This document shows positions 5,234 to 6,473 of a DNA stretch of 6,473 nt, in pieces. The position numbers and the translations under genes are program-made. The notes under the pieces are model-generated. The model was given only the letters and a program-made list of their open reading frames with translations. It did no database searches and had not been told where the DNA came from. Numbering within the stretch: the first letter of the stretch is position 1; each line of letters starts with the position of its first letter. Source of the stretch: Sporomusa sp. (GTDB lineage: Bacteria > Bacillota_C > Negativicutes > Sporomusales > Sporomusaceae); the NCBI GenBank assembly GCA_029256645.1, contig JAQSXM010000203.1, positions 1 to 6,473 on the forward strand. Reading direction: 5' to 3'.

Positions 5234-6448
5234 TTATTCATACCGGAGTGCGTCAATCGGATCAAGCAGTGCTGCCTTACGGGCAGGATAGATCCCGAAG
5301 AATAAGCCGATGCCGATAGAGAAACCGAAGGCCATAATAATGGAGGCCGACGATATTACCGTACTCCACCCGGCAATTGCCGATATCCCATATGCAGCCC
5401 CGATGCCAAGAGCAATCCCTGCAAGTCCGCCGGCCACACCAATCACAACCGCTTCAATTAAAAACTGCATCAAAATATTACGATACCTTGCCCCCAGCGC
5501 TTTGCGGATACCAATTTCCCGTGTTCGTTCCGTAACCGATACGAGCATAATATTCATGATACCGATACCGCCAACCAGCAAGGATATGCCGGCAATAAAA
5601 CCTAACAGCAGCGTAATAGATCCGGTTGCTTCTTCAGCAGTCTCCATAATGCTGACCATATTCCGTACGGTGAAATCATCTGCTTTGTCGGTGCCCAGAC
5701 GGTGCCGGGACCGCAGCAAAGTAGTGACATCCTCCTGTACCTGGTTGACAATTTCTGTATTTTCAGCCTGAATATTAATTAATTGAATATAGGTAATCCC
5801 CATTAACCGTTCCTGTGCCGTTGTCAAGGGAATTACTACTGTATCATCCTGGTCACCGCCGCCAGCTGACTGCCCTTTGCTTTCCAATACTCCAACGACG
5901 CGGAAAGGAGTATTGTTAATACGAATCGATTGTCCGATGGGATTAGAATCTCCAAACAAATTACCGGAAACGGTAGGCCCGATAACAGCTACCCTTTCTC
6001 TTGTCTCCAGATCCTTATCTGTTATAAAACTACCGGCCTGGACAACCATGTTGCGTACATCCAAATAATCCGGTGTCGTCCCCATTACCGCGGTCATCCA
6101 GTTCTGATTTCCCGCTACTAATTGATACTGCTTGCTTACACTGGGAGCAACCTTATTCACTCCGTCAACTTCATTGGCAATAGCCTGAGCATCTTTTAAT
6201 GATAAAGTTATGCCTGACCCGGCCGCCTGCCTTACTCCGGAAGAAGAGGGAGCACCAGGTGACACCATAATAAGATTGCTTCCCAGCCCGGCAATAGAGT
6301 TCGATACCTGATCCCGTACTCCCATACCGATGGAAACCATGGCAATAACGGCTCCAACCCCGATGATAATACCTAGCATGGTGAGGATAGAACGCATTTT
6401 ATTGCCTACCAGAGCATTTAGTGCAATTGATACACTCTCACGGAACAT
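5234..6448 (-). CDS. MacB/FtsX-family ABC transporter permease
   Basis: This is a 404-residue inner-membrane permease of the MacB type. Helix 1 (about 21-43, after NALVGNKMRSILTMLGIIIG) precedes a large extracytoplasmic MacB core domain (about 45-272). Three C-terminal helices follow (about 276-303, 329-358, 366-388). The conserved cytoplasmic coupling segment SVTERTREIGIRKALGAR (304-321) and the C-terminal block GIYPARKAALLDPIDALRYE (385-404) are diagnostic. Unlike E. coli MacB (about 650 residues), no ATPase domain is fused, so the nucleotide-binding subunit must be separate. ATG at 6448 is preceded by GAGGAG (6456-6461), seven bases upstream. Such permeases usually work with an ATPase and a periplasmic adaptor, exporting antibiotics, peptides, lipoproteins or heme-related compounds by a mechanotransmission mechanism; the cargo here cannot be told. 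The protein appears complete and normal. Confidence 0.92.
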   Translation of the reverse strand: MFRESVSIALNALVGNKMRSILTMLGIIIGVGAVIAMVSIGMGVRDQVSNSIAGLGSNLIMVSPGAPSSSGVRQAAGSGITLSLKDAQAIANEVDGVNKVAPSVSKQYQLVAGNQNWMTAVMGTTPDYLDVRNMVVQAGSFITDKDLETRERVAVIGPTVSGNLFGDSNPIGQSIRINNTPFRVVGVLESKGQSAGGGDQDDTVVIPLTTAQERLMGITYIQLINIQAENTEIVNQVQEDVTTLLRSRHRLGTDKADDFTVRNMVSIMETAEEATGSITLLLGFIAGISLLVGGIGIMNIMLVSVTERTREIGIRKALGARYRNILMQFLIEAVVIGVAGGLAGIALGIGAAYGISAIAGWSTVISSASIIMAFGFSIGIGLFFGIYPARKAALLDPIDALRYE

Positions 6449-6452
6449 TGCG

Positions 6453-6473
6453 TCACTCCTCTCCGGTATCCCG
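6453..6473 (-). CDS. Possible 3' end of an upstream gene, likely the ABC ATPase partner
   Basis: The minus-strand frame CGG GAT ACC GGA GAG GAG TGA reads RDTGEE and a stop at 6455-6453, four bases before the permease ATG. MacB-type permeases without a fused ATPase are very often preceded by the ATP-binding gene, with the stop close to or overlapping the permease start. The permease ribosome binding site would then lie inside this gene's last codons, a typical translational-coupling arrangement. Only six codons are visible, so identity is inferred from context alone. Confidence 0.4.
   Translation of the reverse strand, partial: RDTGEE

Noticed and set aside
5310..5771. 153-codon plus-strand open frame
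   Set aside because: It is antisense to the conserved C-terminal half of the ABC permease; the translated sequence has low complexity and no recognisable domain.
1..6473. CRISPR arrays, tRNA or rRNA genes, insertion sequences, phage genes
   Set aside because: No regularly spaced repeats, cloverleaf structures, transposase frames or terminal inverted repeats were seen; almost all of the window is explained by the listed genes and regulatory regions.

Overview
The window looks like a chromosomal segment of a low-to-mid GC Firmicute-type anaerobe. Ribosome binding sites are strong GAGGTG/AGGAGG types, gene spacing is compact, a sigma-54/enhancer-binding-protein circuit controls a catabolic operon, and there is a stand-alone BFD-like ferredoxin domain. 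The mix of gene families fits an outer-membrane-bearing Firmicute (Negativicutes such as Sporomusa or Pelosinus relatives). That assignment is inferred from general knowledge, not from a database search.

Left part (1-3570, all on the minus strand): a PAS/AAA+/HTH sigma-54 activator (2155-3570) ends in a strong hairpin terminator. Next comes a 305-base intergenic region with a near-consensus -24/-12 promoter (1898-1912) and three copies of a 16-bp palindrome, TTCYA-N6-TAGAA (1976-2092), spaced like enhancer sites. Downstream lie a CitMHS-family carboxylate transporter (554-1849) and an AtuA/DUF1446-family protein (start at 505, cut by the window edge). The likely logic is that the activator senses an unknown signal through its PAS domain, binds the palindromes, and drives sigma-54 RNA polymerase to express uptake and catabolism of an organic acid whose identity the sequence does not reveal.

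Middle part (3571-4953): a membrane-anchored metallophosphoesterase on the minus strand, with four predicted N-terminal helices and a Ser in place of Asn in the usual GNHE motif. Its start is separated by only 93 bases from the divergent small gene to its right.

Right part (4954-6473): a 72-residue BFD-like [2Fe-2S] protein on the plus strand converges on a MacB/FtsX-type ABC transporter permease on the minus strand. A shared bidirectional terminator lies between them. Six codons at the far right edge look like the tail of the partner gene upstream of the permease. No RNA genes, mobile elements, CRISPR arrays or phage remnants were seen.
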